Positions 1 to 7,294 are shown, counted from the stretch's first letter. The stretch: DNA of 64,000 nucleotides from Vibrio ostreae (GCF_019226825.1 NZ_CP076642.1:930001-994000); one strand, 5' to 3'. Notes: generated from the letters alone by a model not told the origin. Numbers and translations are program-made.

Positions 1-58
1 ACTCCGCGCCAATATCTGCAAAGCTGAGCAATTTCATCCAAGTTTTTCTCTGTTCCAT
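1..58 (-). CDS. 5' end of an unidentified gene, running off the left edge
   Basis: An ATG on the minus strand at 56-58 opens a frame that stays open to the window edge (MEQRKTWMKLLSFADIGAE). It is divergent from azlC with an 89-base gap. A gene divergent from azlCD is often its regulator, but 19 residues are too few to assign a family. The call rests on the open frame and the divergent layout only. Confidence 0.4.
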   Translation of the reverse strand, partial: MEQRKTWMKLLSFADIGAE

Positions 59-147
59 GTGGCTAACTCGGAACAATAAACACCACCGGTGACGCTGCAT
101 TACGCAGCCAAATTAGTATAATGTCACCTTCACAATCAGGATGATTT

Positions 148-870
148 ATGAGTAGTACCGTTTTGTCACATGCCAACCCCAATCCTTCTCGCGCCCGCCT
201 GTTCTGGCAGGGCACTGTTGCCATGCTTCCGCTCAGTGTGGCGGTATTGCCCTGGGGACTGTTAGCCGGTTCGTTCGCCATCGATGCGGGTCTCAATCCA
301 CTCGAAAGCCAGGCCTTGTCAGCGATCCTGTTTGCAGGTTCGGCGCAGTTGGTGGCCACTGGCATGTTTAAAGCGGGCGCAGGTCTGCTGACCATGCTGA
401 TCACCACCCTGTTTATCACCTCACGTCACTTGCTGTACAGCATTTCAATGCGCAGTAAAATCAGTCCGTTACCGACCCGATGGCGCTTAATTCTGGGCTT
501 TCTGCTCACGGACGAATTATTTGCTTTGTGCGGACAACAAAATGAACAGCAATTTAATCGCTGGTATGCACTCGGTGCAGGTCTGAGCTTCTATCTGTGC
601 TGGAATCTGGCCACACTGGCAGGTATCGTTGCCGGCAGTTACATCCCGGCGCTGACTGATCTTGGTCTGGAGTTTGCGGTCGCAGCCACTTTTATCGCGA
701 TTGTCGTGCCCAATATCAAAAGTGTGCCGGTTTTGGTGTCTGTGATAGTCGCCCTGGTGCTGTCGGTAACACTTAATGTATTACAGATAGACGGTAGCCT
801 GATGATTGCCAGTATCGGGGCCATGCTGGCCGGTTTTGCCACTGAACAACTTTCGCCACTAAACAACTAA
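148..870 (+). CDS. azlC: AzlC family branched-chain amino acid exporter, large subunit
   Basis: The 240-residue protein is very hydrophobic with several membrane segments. Its N-terminal part has the AzlC pattern, with a PWG turn (VLPWGLLAGSFA) and an FAGSAQ motif near residue 63. AzlC pairs with the small AzlD protein to export branched-chain amino acids or analogues across the inner membrane. An AGGATG Shine-Dalgarno just upstream supports the start. azlD follows 13 bases later, so the two form an operon. The substrate is inferred from the family only. Confidence 0.9.
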   Translation: MSSTVLSHANPNPSRARLFWQGTVAMLPLSVAVLPWGLLAGSFAIDAGLNPLESQALSAILFAGSAQLVATGMFKAGAGLLTMLITTLFITSRHLLYSISMRSKISPLPTRWRLILGFLLTDELFALCGQQNEQQFNRWYALGAGLSFYLCWNLATLAGIVAGSYIPALTDLGLEFAVAATFIAIVVPNIKSVPVLVSVIVALVLSVTLNVLQIDGSLMIASIGAMLAGFATEQLSPLNN

Positions 871-883
871 TGGGAGGCCGCGC

Positions 884-1204
884 ATGATCCTGCTTTCAAT
901 CCTCGCCATGACTGCTCTGGTGTTTGTCAGCCGCTACGTTTTTCTCGAACCCAGACTGCCGCTGCGCCTCAGCCCGCGTCTGCAGCGTCTGCTCAGCTAC
1001 TCGGGCCCGGCGGTTCTGACGGCAATTTGGGCTCCTATCGTTTTTACTCATGAGCACACACTGTGGCTTGGCCAAAACAACCCTTATCTGTGGGCTGCGG
1101 CACTGGCTGCCCTGCTGGCCTGGAAAACGAAAAATGTTCTGCTCACCACCGTACTGAGTATGACTGTCTTTCTGTTCCTTAATCTGGTTACCTTTGCCGC
1201 TTAA
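884..1204 (+). CDS. azlD: AzlD family small subunit of the AzlCD exporter
   Basis: The 106-residue membrane protein has about four hydrophobic segments and the usual AzlD length. A GGGAGG ribosome site lies in the short azlC-azlD gap, which indicates translation as one operon. The gene is followed by a strong hairpin terminator. It is the obligate small partner of AzlC. Confidence 0.88.
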   Translation: MILLSILAMTALVFVSRYVFLEPRLPLRLSPRLQRLLSYSGPAVLTAIWAPIVFTHEHTLWLGQNNPYLWAAALAALLAWKTKNVLLTTVLSMTVFLFLNLVTFAA

Positions 1205-1242
1205 CCAGCAACGGACGCAAATCAGTGGCTGCCAAAAACAAA

Positions 1243-1265
1243 AAACCACCGCGAAGCGGTGGTTT
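1243..1265 (+). terminator. Terminator after azlCD
   Basis: Ten-base perfect arms (AAACCACCGC / GCGGTGGTTT) flank a GAA loop. The A-rich 5' side and T-rich 3' side suit a bidirectional terminator between azlD and the convergent FAH gene. Confidence 0.8.
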
Positions 1266-1312
1266 CAATCAACACTGATATCTTCTAATGCCATTCAATG
1301 ACATAGAAAGCG

Positions 1313-1353
1313 ATTCACTAAAATAAACCGTTATTCACCAAAATAACACGTTA
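1313..1353. repeat. Two near-identical 20-bp direct repeats
   Basis: Two adjacent 20-base units (1313-1332 and 1333-1352) begin ATTCAC and end CGTT, followed by the start of a third (ATTCAG). They lie between the azlD terminator and the 3' end of the convergent FAH-family gene. No function is evident. Confidence 0.6.
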
Positions 1354-1366
1354 TTCAGCTCCGTTG

Positions 1367-1981
1367 CTACTCAGCAACCCATTCAATTTCCATCAGAGTT
1401 TTATCAGCGCATTTCAGGCGCGCCAGAAACAAGTCATCTTGATGCACCACACCAACTCCGGACGGAGTGCCCGTCATCACGATGTCTCCATCGGCTAACG
1501 TCGTATAGGATTGCAGGTCATCCAGAATCACGTCGGGTTTGAACATCATCTGACTCACACCACCGCACTGAACTCGTACACAGTTAATATACAACTCCAG
1601 TGAGAGCTGTCCGATGTCCAGGCCTTGTAAAGAGATAAAACGGCTCAGAACCGCAGAACCATCAAATGCTTTGGCTCTTTCCCACGGCAGCTGCTTGCCT
1701 TTCAGCTGTGACTGAAGTTCACGCTTGGTCAGATCTAAACCCAGACCGACAGCGCTAAAACGACCATTTTCGACCACAAAACAGATCTCAGTTTCATAAT
1801 GGAGAGCTTCCTGATGAAACGCGTGCAGAGTGCTGGAAATACTGCTATTGGGCTTATTAAACACCACCATCTGGTCCGGAATGACATTGTTGAGCTCTTT
1901 CACATGCTCAACATAATTACGCCCGACACAAACCACTTTTGACGGGTAGACCAACCTCTCATCAACACGAACCGAATTCAT
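1367..1981 (-). CDS. Fumarylacetoacetate hydrolase family protein
   Basis: The 204-residue protein is a compact FAH-fold enzyme of the YcgM/FAHD1 size class. It opens with the family pattern KVVCVGRNYVEH. It then has the metal-binding ETE stretch (HYETEICFVVE) and ends with GTPSGVG. Relatives hydrolyse or decarboxylate small diketo acids such as acylpyruvates or oxaloacetate with a divalent metal. The exact substrate cannot be read from sequence. It stands alone, convergent to azlCD. Confidence 0.85.
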   Translation of the reverse strand: MNSVRVDERLVYPSKVVCVGRNYVEHVKELNNVIPDQMVVFNKPNSSISSTLHAFHQEALHYETEICFVVENGRFSAVGLGLDLTKRELQSQLKGKQLPWERAKAFDGSAVLSRFISLQGLDIGQLSLELYINCVRVQCGGVSQMMFKPDVILDDLQSYTTLADGDIVMTGTPSGVGVVHQDDLFLARLKCADKTLMEIEWVAE

Positions 1982-2086
1982 CTCTCTTCCTTGAACTATG
2001 GTGAAAGGAAAAGTGTACCGGATCCGACAGGCACTCCCATCAAATTCTGTCGATGCGATGCCAAAATTAAGATCTGCCGCCCACTC

Positions 2087-2557
2087 TTAATTCGCAACCT
2101 TGCCGATGACTTTTTCACATAACTGCTTGAGCTGAACCAGTTCTGCAACCTCCAGATCAAATTTGCACATCATCGCAGCCGGCACCGTCAGTGCCCGCTC
2201 ACGCAGGCTTTGTCCCTTTTCGGTCAGGCACAACTCACGCGCCCGTTCGTCAATCGCACTGCGACGGCGCTCGAGTAGACCTTTCCCTTCCAGGCGTTTC
2301 AGCAGCGGCGTTAAGGTCCCCGAATCGAGATAAAGTTTTTCGCCCAGCGTTTTTACGCTGATCGCATTTTGCTGCCACAGCACCATCATCACCAGATACT
2401 GAACATACGTCAGATCCAGGGCGTCGAGCAGTGGTCGGTAAGCCCTCACTACCGCATTAGCCGCGCTATAAAGAGGGAAACAGAGCTGGTTATCCAGCAA
2501 CAACATGTCATCGCTACTGGCAGGTAAATCAGTTTGAGAGGAACGGCAATCACTCAT
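2087..2557 (-). CDS. ohrR: OhrR, MarR-type organic peroxide sensor and repressor
   Basis: A MarR-family winged helix protein. The ATG at 2557 gives a 156-residue protein beginning MSDCRSS; an upstream in-frame start at 2572 would overlap an operator. Cys26 in DNQLCFPLYSA sits where OhrR proteins carry the peroxide-reactive cysteine. The wing region (LEGKGLLERRRSAIDERAR) is typical. It is divergent from ohr, and two palindromes lie between them, the usual arrangement in which reduced OhrR represses both genes. Confidence 0.9.
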   Translation of the reverse strand: MSDCRSSQTDLPASSDDMLLLDNQLCFPLYSAANAVVRAYRPLLDALDLTYVQYLVMMVLWQQNAISVKTLGEKLYLDSGTLTPLLKRLEGKGLLERRRSAIDERARELCLTEKGQSLRERALTVPAAMMCKFDLEVAELVQLKQLCEKVIGKVAN

Positions 2558-2567
2558 TTTTATCACT

Positions 2568-2582
2568 CGCAATTAAATTGCG
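2568..2582. promoter_or_regulatory. OhrR operator, site 1
   Basis: Perfect palindrome CGCAATTAAATTGCG directly upstream of ohrR. Its AATTAAATT core is repeated in a second site near ohr. OhrR is known to bind AT-rich dyads of this kind. Confidence 0.7.
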
Positions 2583-2626
2583 CACAATATACTTGCCTTA
2601 TGAGCAAAGATCGATCTAATATTGCT

Positions 2627-2641
2627 TACAATTAAATTGCG
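2627..2641. promoter_or_regulatory. OhrR operator, site 2
   Basis: ACAATTAAATTGCGT-type dyad with the same AATTAAATT core as site 1, about 30 bases upstream of the ohr start. Two sites, one by each divergent gene, suggest autoregulation plus repression of ohr. Confidence 0.7.
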
Positions 2642-2673
2642 TACAACTTAAATTACCCTATAGGAGAAGAAAG

Positions 2674-3099
2674 ATGAGTGCTCTATACACAACCAAAGCC
2701 ACCGCATCAGCAGGTCGTAACGGCAAAGTCAGTACTGATGACGGATTACTGACCCTGGACTTAAGCTACCCGAAAGAGATGGGTGGCACCGGAGCCGCAA
2801 CCAATCCGGAGCAATTATTTGCCGCAGGTTATGCAGCCTGTTTTTCGAACGCGATTTTACACGTCGCAAGAGAAGCCAAAATCAGCCTCAAGTCGGCCCC
2901 GGTCAGTGCGGAAGTCGGTATTATCCAGAACGAGAACGGCGGTTTCGCTTTGACGGTAAATTTAGCGGCAACATTGGAACTGCCGGAGCAACAGGCAGTC
3001 GAACTGGTAACTAAATCACACCAGGTTTGCCCTTACTCCAATGCAACCCGCGGCAACATTGCCGTCGGCGTCACTGCCAACGGTATCAAAATTGCCTAA
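2674..3099 (+). CDS. ohr: Ohr, organic hydroperoxide resistance peroxidase
   Basis: The 141-residue protein has the full Ohr/OsmC layout. The catalytic Cys56 lies in GYAACFSNAI and the resolving Cys in QVCPYSNATRGN near residue 120. The N-terminal LYTTKATASAGRNG is characteristic of Ohr. Ohr reduces organic hydroperoxides in the cytoplasm using lipoylated partners. A GGAGAAG ribosome site precedes the ATG. It is divergent from and probably repressed by the adjacent OhrR. Confidence 0.95.
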   Translation: MSALYTTKATASAGRNGKVSTDDGLLTLDLSYPKEMGGTGAATNPEQLFAAGYAACFSNAILHVAREAKISLKSAPVSAEVGIIQNENGGFALTVNLAATLELPEQQAVELVTKSHQVCPYSNATRGNIAVGVTANGIKIA

Positions 3100-3120
3100 T
3101 TGGGAGCAAAATTGCACAAA

Positions 3121-3145
3121 AAGCCGCCACCTGGCGGCTTTATTC
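3121..3145 (+). terminator. Terminator after ohr
   Basis: AAGCCGCC / GGCGGCTT hairpin with a four-base loop, followed by a short T-rich tail. Confidence 0.75.
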
Positions 3146-3275
3146 ATTTTTCTTCAATAAAAACAAAACCTAAACGTCACAAAGCAGAAATCAAACCGTC
3201 ATTTAAAAATCCTACCTTACTCACATCCAAACGAAAGAGCACCGAAGCTCGTGAACTATGAATAAGGTAATAACA

Positions 3276-4265
3276 ATGAAACAAGCAGCAGTGGCAATCG
3301 CCGTTTTCGCAGCCCTGGCATCAGGCTCAGCAATGGCAGCAACCGTTTACAAAGCCGATGGTACCGAACTGAAAGTTGGCGGTCGTATGGAGTTCCGTGG
3401 TGACTTCAACGGCACCACCAAAGGCGAAGAAATCGAAGGCACAATGAAAAACAAAAGCCGTATGCGTCTGAACGTGAAAGGCGAAACGGAACTGGCTAAC
3501 GAGATGAAAGGCTTTGCAGTTTGGGAAGCAGAGCAAGGTGTTAACTCATCTGCTGATAACGACGAAGAATCTGATTTTGACCAACGTTATATGTACGTGG
3601 GTCTGAAAGGCCACTTCGGCGCAGTCTCATTCGGCCGTCAGGACAGTGCTGGCGTGCAAATCTCTAACATGTCAGATATTGCTACCTTTACTGGCGACCA
3701 AAAGGCATTCATCAACTCAGGTAACGAGCAAATCAACAACACGATTGCTTATGGCTACGAGTTCGACGCTGTCAGCCTGAAAGCAAGCTACATTGCCGGC
3801 GAAGAAAAAGATACTGATGGTTTTGGTATCTCTGCAATCTACAACACCCCATTTGGTCTGGATATCGGTCTGGGCTACTCATTCAATGACAATGGTGAAG
3901 GTAACGGTTCTGCTGACCAAGTTATCGCGGGCCTGGGCTACACCATTGATCAACTGTACCTGGCAGCAACCTACACCACAGGTGACCTGGACGACGATGC
4001 GAACCAGGAGTTTGATGGTGTGGAACTGGTTGCTCAGTACAAACTGACCAAAGAATTCCGCATGATTGCGGCGTACCAGAAACAAACTGAAGAGACCAAC
4101 GGTGTTGATGAAGACACAGCTGACTTTTTCGAACTGACTGGTCGCTACGACTTCAATAAAAACTTCCGTGGTTACCTGTCTTACATGCTAAACAACCTGG
4201 ATGAAGAAGACACTGGTTACGATGTAAACGACACCGTTCGCCTGGGTCTGCGCTACGACTTCTGA
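3276..4265 (+). CDS. Outer-membrane general porin (OmpU/OmpC-like)
   Basis: The 329-residue precursor has a signal peptide ending SAMA-ATV and an Asp/Glu-rich trimeric-porin beta-barrel. It ends in the outer-membrane signature GLRYDF with a terminal Phe. The start at 3276 is preferred over 3258 because AAGG sits eight bases before it. The N-terminal KADGTELKVGGR resembles Vibrio OmpU-type porins. It should let small hydrophilic solutes cross the outer membrane. It has its own terminator and lies upstream of the tandem small RNAs. Confidence 0.88.
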   Translation: MKQAAVAIAVFAALASGSAMAATVYKADGTELKVGGRMEFRGDFNGTTKGEEIEGTMKNKSRMRLNVKGETELANEMKGFAVWEAEQGVNSSADNDEESDFDQRYMYVGLKGHFGAVSFGRQDSAGVQISNMSDIATFTGDQKAFINSGNEQINNTIAYGYEFDAVSLKASYIAGEEKDTDGFGISAIYNTPFGLDIGLGYSFNDNGEGNGSADQVIAGLGYTIDQLYLAATYTTGDLDDDANQEFDGVELVAQYKLTKEFRMIAAYQKQTEETNGVDEDTADFFELTGRYDFNKNFRGYLSYMLNNLDEEDTGYDVNDTVRLGLRYDF

Positions 4266-4298
4266 TCCCTCCCTTAATCTTGTGGGATACTGTCCATT

Positions 4299-4322
4299 GG
4301 CCAAGCTTCGCTTGGCCTTTTT
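4299..4322 (+). terminator. Terminator after the porin gene
   Basis: Perfect GGCCAAGC / GCTTGGCC hairpin with a TTC-type loop followed by six T. Confidence 0.85.
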
Positions 4323-4338
4323 GCACTTCGTGAGTGCA
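4322..4338. promoter_or_regulatory. Dyad resembling an NtrC-type enhancer
   Basis: TGCACT-N5-AGTGCA is a perfect six-base dyad with a five-base spacer, the same architecture as the enterobacterial NtrC site (TGCACC-N5-GGTGCA). It lies about 120 bases upstream of the predicted start of the first small RNA, a normal distance for a sigma54 enhancer. It abuts the porin terminator, so it could be only local hairpin sequence. The activator is inferred. Confidence 0.35.
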
Positions 4339-4432
4339 GTATGAGCCGAAACAGTGCTGAGAAAATGCTCAGCCGCTGAATCAAGATTCACCACACAGGT
4401 TAATCAACGGATATTATTGGCTTTTCAAAGTT

Positions 4433-4446
4433 GGCATGAGGAATGC
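4433..4446 (+). promoter_or_regulatory. Sigma54 promoter of small RNA copy 1
   Basis: TTGGCATGAGGAATGC has GG at 4433-4434 and GC at 4445-4446 with exactly ten bases between, the obligatory sigma54 -24/-12 spacing. The predicted start is near 4458. The same arrangement recurs in front of copy 2. Confidence 0.75.
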
Positions 4447-4457
4447 TTAGTAGTTAG

Positions 4458-4555
4458 TACAAATGCAGGCAGCGTTTGTGCTTCTTTTCAGTGGTAAGGC
4501 AGAAATCACTGATCACTTCATGTTCTTTGACCTCCCTCTGGGAGGTCTTTTTTTT
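4458..4555 (+). ncRNA. Tandem sigma54-dependent small RNA, copy 1
   Basis: Predicted RNA of about 98 nt from TACAAATGCAGGCAGCG to a strong terminator (GACCTCC / GGGAGGTC plus eight T). A central stem pairs CAGTGGT with ATCACTG through one G-U wobble. Copy 2, 223 bases downstream, is almost identical along its length. I do not recognise the family: it is not Qrr, Spot 42, RyhB or a CsrB type. The U-rich end suits Hfq binding. The short open frame inside lacks a ribosome site. Confidence 0.7.
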
Positions 4556-4655
4556 GCACCAAGTTTACTCTCATGCCCTAAAACCAAGCAGCAAAATTGG
4601 TTCTACCTCAGCGATAAAAACCTCAATCATCTGATTTTATTGGCTTTATAAAATT

Positions 4656-4669
4656 GGCATAGAGAATGC
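4656..4669 (+). promoter_or_regulatory. Sigma54 promoter of small RNA copy 2
   Basis: ATTGGCATAGAGAATGC has GG at 4656-4657 and GC at 4668-4669 with ten bases between. The upstream ATTGGCTTT element is also shared with copy 1. The predicted start near 4681 falls at the same TAC as in copy 1. Confidence 0.75.
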
Positions 4670-4680
4670 ATTGCTATAAT

Positions 4681-4776
4681 TACAAATGCAGGCAGCGTTT
4701 GTGCTTCTTTTCAGTGATATGGCAGAAATCACTGATCACTTCATGTTCTTTACCTCCCTCTGGGAGGTTTTTTTTT
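4681..4776 (+). ncRNA. Tandem sigma54-dependent small RNA, copy 2
   Basis: Predicted RNA of about 96 nt, nearly identical to copy 1. The differences keep structure. The central stem becomes a fully Watson-Crick CAGTGAT / ATCACTG. The terminator loses one G and its pairing C together (ACCTCC / GGGAGGT). This covariation supports a structured RNA rather than a coding repeat. The duplicated unit includes the promoter, so each copy is probably transcribed separately. Confidence 0.7.
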
Positions 4777-5128
4777 GCGTGTCATGTATCTGACACCGAA
4801 AGGATACTAGTCGCTTTAGCTTGCTCGTTATTTGAGCGGCATCAATATTATCAAAATCTACGCCTCCTGAAACACAAATGGCATCGACAAATGTGGCGCA
4901 GATCAGACCAATACAAAACCAATTGCATAATATAAATCCCGTTTAGCACCGATAGCGAGCTGTGTTTGCGGCAACCTGTCTCTGTCAACCAATCCTGCGT
5001 TAAAAATAAACTGAAAGAAAAACACCAGAATCTCTGTCTTAACCTTTAACTCACCCGATTGCACAGCTGACAGCGAATGCTTATGCTGATGATTAATCGG
5101 GCTCAAATCAAGATTCAGAGGAATGAGG
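4777..5128. other. Gene-free stretch between small RNA copy 2 and the glutaredoxin-like gene
   Basis: About 350 bases of AT-rich sequence. I see no supported coding frame, repeat or strong hairpin here. It presumably holds the promoter of the downstream gene. Confidence 0.5.
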
Positions 5129-5740
5129 ATGACCAAGCCAATTAAAGTGACACTTTATCGGTGGGCTGGGCAGTTTGGCCCGTTTAAAGTCAAAATACCA
5201 TGCGGTGAATGCACATTAAGCAAAGATATCCTGGAAGATAGTTTACGCAATGAACTACTGGATGTACCGGTCGATCTGGAAATCAAAGACTGGCTCAGCA
5301 ACTGGTGGCAGCCACTGCGCTTCGGCGCATGGCACGCACCTATTGTGACGGTGGAAAATCGGGTCGTCAGCCAGGGAGAAGCCCTCAACCGGGGAGCGTT
5401 TATTCAGGCTGTGATCAGCGAATGGGTCAAACGCGACAGATTACAGGGCAATATTGTCTTTGGTAAATACAACTGCCCATATTGTCAAAAAGCCAAGAAG
5501 CTGCTCGATACCGCTGGTATTCGCTATCAGTATCATGATGTTGTGAAAGAGAGTGCCGCCCTGTATCGTATGATCCCGGAAGTCAAAGCGCATATCGGTG
5601 GTAAAACTCCGGTCACCGTACCGCAGATCTGGCTTAACGGTGACTACATTGGCGGTTGTGATGCGCTTGAAGATTGGCTCAAAAGCCATATGGACAGCAA
5701 CAATGTTATCCACTTCTCAAGCACGGTCAGTGGTGAATAG
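5129..5740 (+). CDS. Protein with two thioredoxin-like domains, glutaredoxin at the C-terminus
   Basis: The start at 5129 is chosen because AGAGGA lies six bases before it; an ATG at 5123 is too close. The 203-residue protein has a C-terminal glutaredoxin domain (about 105-195) with CPYC at 116-119, cis-Pro TVPQIW and GGCDAL. The first 100 residues look like a second thioredoxin-type fold with CGEC at 25-28 and a possible cis-Pro at HAPIV. It probably acts as a cytoplasmic thiol-disulfide oxidoreductase. The N-terminal domain is less certain, and no partner gene is adjacent. Confidence 0.8.
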   Translation: MTKPIKVTLYRWAGQFGPFKVKIPCGECTLSKDILEDSLRNELLDVPVDLEIKDWLSNWWQPLRFGAWHAPIVTVENRVVSQGEALNRGAFIQAVISEWVKRDRLQGNIVFGKYNCPYCQKAKKLLDTAGIRYQYHDVVKESAALYRMIPEVKAHIGGKTPVTVPQIWLNGDYIGGCDALEDWLKSHMDSNNVIHFSSTVSGE

Positions 5741-5768
5741 CACAGCATTGCTCTGGAGTTACCATCCC

Positions 5769-5856
5769 ATGTTTCGATCTCAGATAGTTTCGATTCCATA
5801 TAGTTTCGATTCCATATAGTTTCGATTCCATATAGTTTCGATGCCATATAGTTTCA
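5769..5856. repeat. 16-bp tandem repeat array
   Basis: Four head-to-tail 16-base units TAGTTTCGATTCCATA (5785-5848, the last with one change), with a degenerate unit before (5769-5784) and a half unit after. It lies just past the stop of the glutaredoxin-like gene. There are no spacers, so it is a minisatellite and not CRISPR. Copy number is likely to vary between strains. Confidence 0.9.
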
Positions 5857-5872
5857 ACCCCGGATAAAAACG

Positions 5873-5903
5873 AAAAGCCCCGGTTGTGACAACCAGGGCT
5901 TCG
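5873..5903 (-). terminator. Terminator of the 44-residue gene
   Basis: AAGCCCCGGTTGT / ACAACCAGGGCTT hairpin with one mismatch. It is followed on the minus strand by T-rich sequence and precedes the repeat array. Confidence 0.7.
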
Positions 5904-5922
5904 ATAATATTGATGGCTCGCG

Positions 5923-6057
5923 TTAGCGGCTGATCTTCTTCCACAATGTTTTGATGAAAGACTTTTTCTTCGGCTTAATTTTGCCGTACAGCTCTGCATG
6001 CATCAGCTGCTGACCGATCACTTGACTCATGTACAGTGCACCTAAATCATTACCCAT
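5923..6057 (-). CDS. Small basic protein of 44 residues
   Basis: A short minus-strand frame starts at ATG 6057 with a near-perfect ribosome site, GGGAGGAAATC. It encodes MGNDLGALYMSQVIGQQLMH at its start and ends in a Lys-rich tail (KPKKKSFIKTLWKKISR). There is no signal peptide or obvious membrane segment; the tail could form a basic amphipathic helix. The Shine-Dalgarno, own terminator and intact frame support a real gene. I do not recognise a family. Confidence 0.65.
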   Translation of the reverse strand: MGNDLGALYMSQVIGQQLMHAELYGKIKPKKKSFIKTLWKKISR

Positions 6058-6187
6058 GATTTCCTCCCACACTAAGATGTAATTTAACTACATATTGAAG
6101 TTAATATAGCATCAAAACAGGATAAAACAAGACATAGGTCACACTTTAAAGTAATTAAACAACGAAAAGCAGTAATTACACAACAAA

Positions 6188-6538
6188 TTAGCTGCGTTTA
6201 GGCTGTTTATAGGTCTTACCCGCCGCCTGATAAGTGTCCTTCACTTTGACATCAAACAGCGCTTCAAAGAACCAGGCTACAAACTTAATCACATCTTCAC
6301 CTTCGTTCATGATGTGCTCAACGTATTCCTGCTCTACGCCCTGTTCATCAGTCTGCACAAACACATGATAGATACGTTGTTCACCTTCAATATCAGCCAG
6401 AGCAAACTGACCACTCAGAGAGTGTGCCGCTTGCGCGATATCCGCGTCATCCGATTGCTTCAGCAATTCGAGCGCTTGTGGCAGTGATTCTTTCGCACAT
6501 AGTTCTTTTACCAGCGCTTCAAACTCATTCTGTTGCAT
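6188..6538 (-). CDS. Conserved hypothetical protein, 116 residues
   Basis: The start at 6538 is chosen because AGAGGAAG precedes it; a longer frame to 6676 runs through the hiuH terminator. The protein begins MQQNEFEALVKELCAKESLP, is acidic and helical in its first half, and has an aromatic stretch FVAWFFEALF near the end. It has no signal peptide or catalytic motif that I recognise. It lies downstream of hiuH behind that gene's terminator, so it is probably a separate unit. Confidence 0.7.
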   Translation of the reverse strand: MQQNEFEALVKELCAKESLPQALELLKQSDDADIAQAAHSLSGQFALADIEGEQRIYHVFVQTDEQGVEQEYVEHIMNEGEDVIKFVAWFFEALFDVKVKDTYQAAGKTYKQPKRS

Positions 6539-6650
6539 CTTGCTTCCTCTTTGATTGCAGTGCCGGATTATAACGATAAGGTGCCCGGCCTGCATCAGCA
6601 ATACTACATCCCCGGTAATTATCTTTGCGCTGGGCGAACCGCCGGGCATT

Positions 6651-6675
6651 AAAAATGGGTGGCCAAAGCCACCCA
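6651..6675 (-). terminator. Terminator of hiuH
   Basis: GGGTGGC / GCCACCC hairpin followed on the minus strand by five T. Confidence 0.8.
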
Positions 6676-6697
6676 CGCGTTATCGCTCAAGCTTAAC

Positions 6698-7105
6698 TTA
6701 ATTGCCGCGGTAAGTAGAATAAGCGTAAGGGCTCAATAGCAGAGGAATGTGATAATGTGCGTCTTTATCCGTCACATTGAATTCAACCGGAATTTCACTG
6801 TAGAAACTGTCGATATGTTGCTTGTCAAAGAATGGAGCAACATCAAAAACCACCCGGTAGTGATCTCCGTCGCCTAAAGCAAAACTGTTGATGCGTCCCT
6901 GAGCATTAGTGGTTTGCTCGGACAGTAACTGCCATTCACCGTTCAACTGCTGATAGAAACGCACATCGACGCCTTGCCCTGGTAAACCCTGATTGGTATC
7001 CAGCACATGCACGCTGACATCAGCCAAAGCTGGCACACTAATCAATAAAGCAGCAGCCGCCAGGCTACGTTGAATAAACCGGGTCATAGGTGTTTGCTTA
7101 ACCAT
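6698..7105 (-). CDS. hiuH: Periplasmic 5-hydroxyisourate hydrolase (transthyretin-like)
   Basis: The 135-residue protein starts with a signal peptide (about residues 8-28, ending PALA), then the HIUase motif SVHVLDTNQG, a central GRI segment, YHIPLLLSPYAYSTYRG and a terminal Asn where most relatives end in Ser. HIUase opens the hydroxyisourate ring after urate oxidation. The signal peptide indicates a periplasmic form, as in Salmonella. No urate oxidase or OHCU decarboxylase gene is adjacent. It is divergent from a LysR gene that may regulate it. Confidence 0.9.
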   Translation of the reverse strand: MVKQTPMTRFIQRSLAAAALLISVPALADVSVHVLDTNQGLPGQGVDVRFYQQLNGEWQLLSEQTTNAQGRINSFALGDGDHYRVVFDVAPFFDKQHIDSFYSEIPVEFNVTDKDAHYHIPLLLSPYAYSTYRGN

Positions 7106-7294
7106 TTATAGTTACCTCTGTTTGTAATGAATATGCCCATCACAAGACCCGGAGACTGCGATAAATATTTCAACTGATGCAAAATTTTTCCGTACGGCTA
7201 AGGGTTTATTCCCGGAGAAAAGTGTTTATAGTGGTGCTCTTTAACCATTGGCTCAGTTTTCCCCACCGAAAAGAGCGCTCGATAGGAATATGTT

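Noticed and set aside
4463..4651. Open frames inside the two small RNA copies (both begin MQAAFVLLFS)
   Set aside because: No ribosome site, the frames diverge after the stem, and differences follow RNA pairing rather than codons. A dual-function RNA is not excluded.
5769..5856. Possible CRISPR array
   Set aside because: Units are 16 bases and directly abut; there are no spacers and no cas genes.
5644..5999. Minus-strand frames with repeated IETIWNRNY-like peptides
   Set aside because: They are translations of the 16-bp repeat and overlap the glutaredoxin-like gene and the 44-residue gene.
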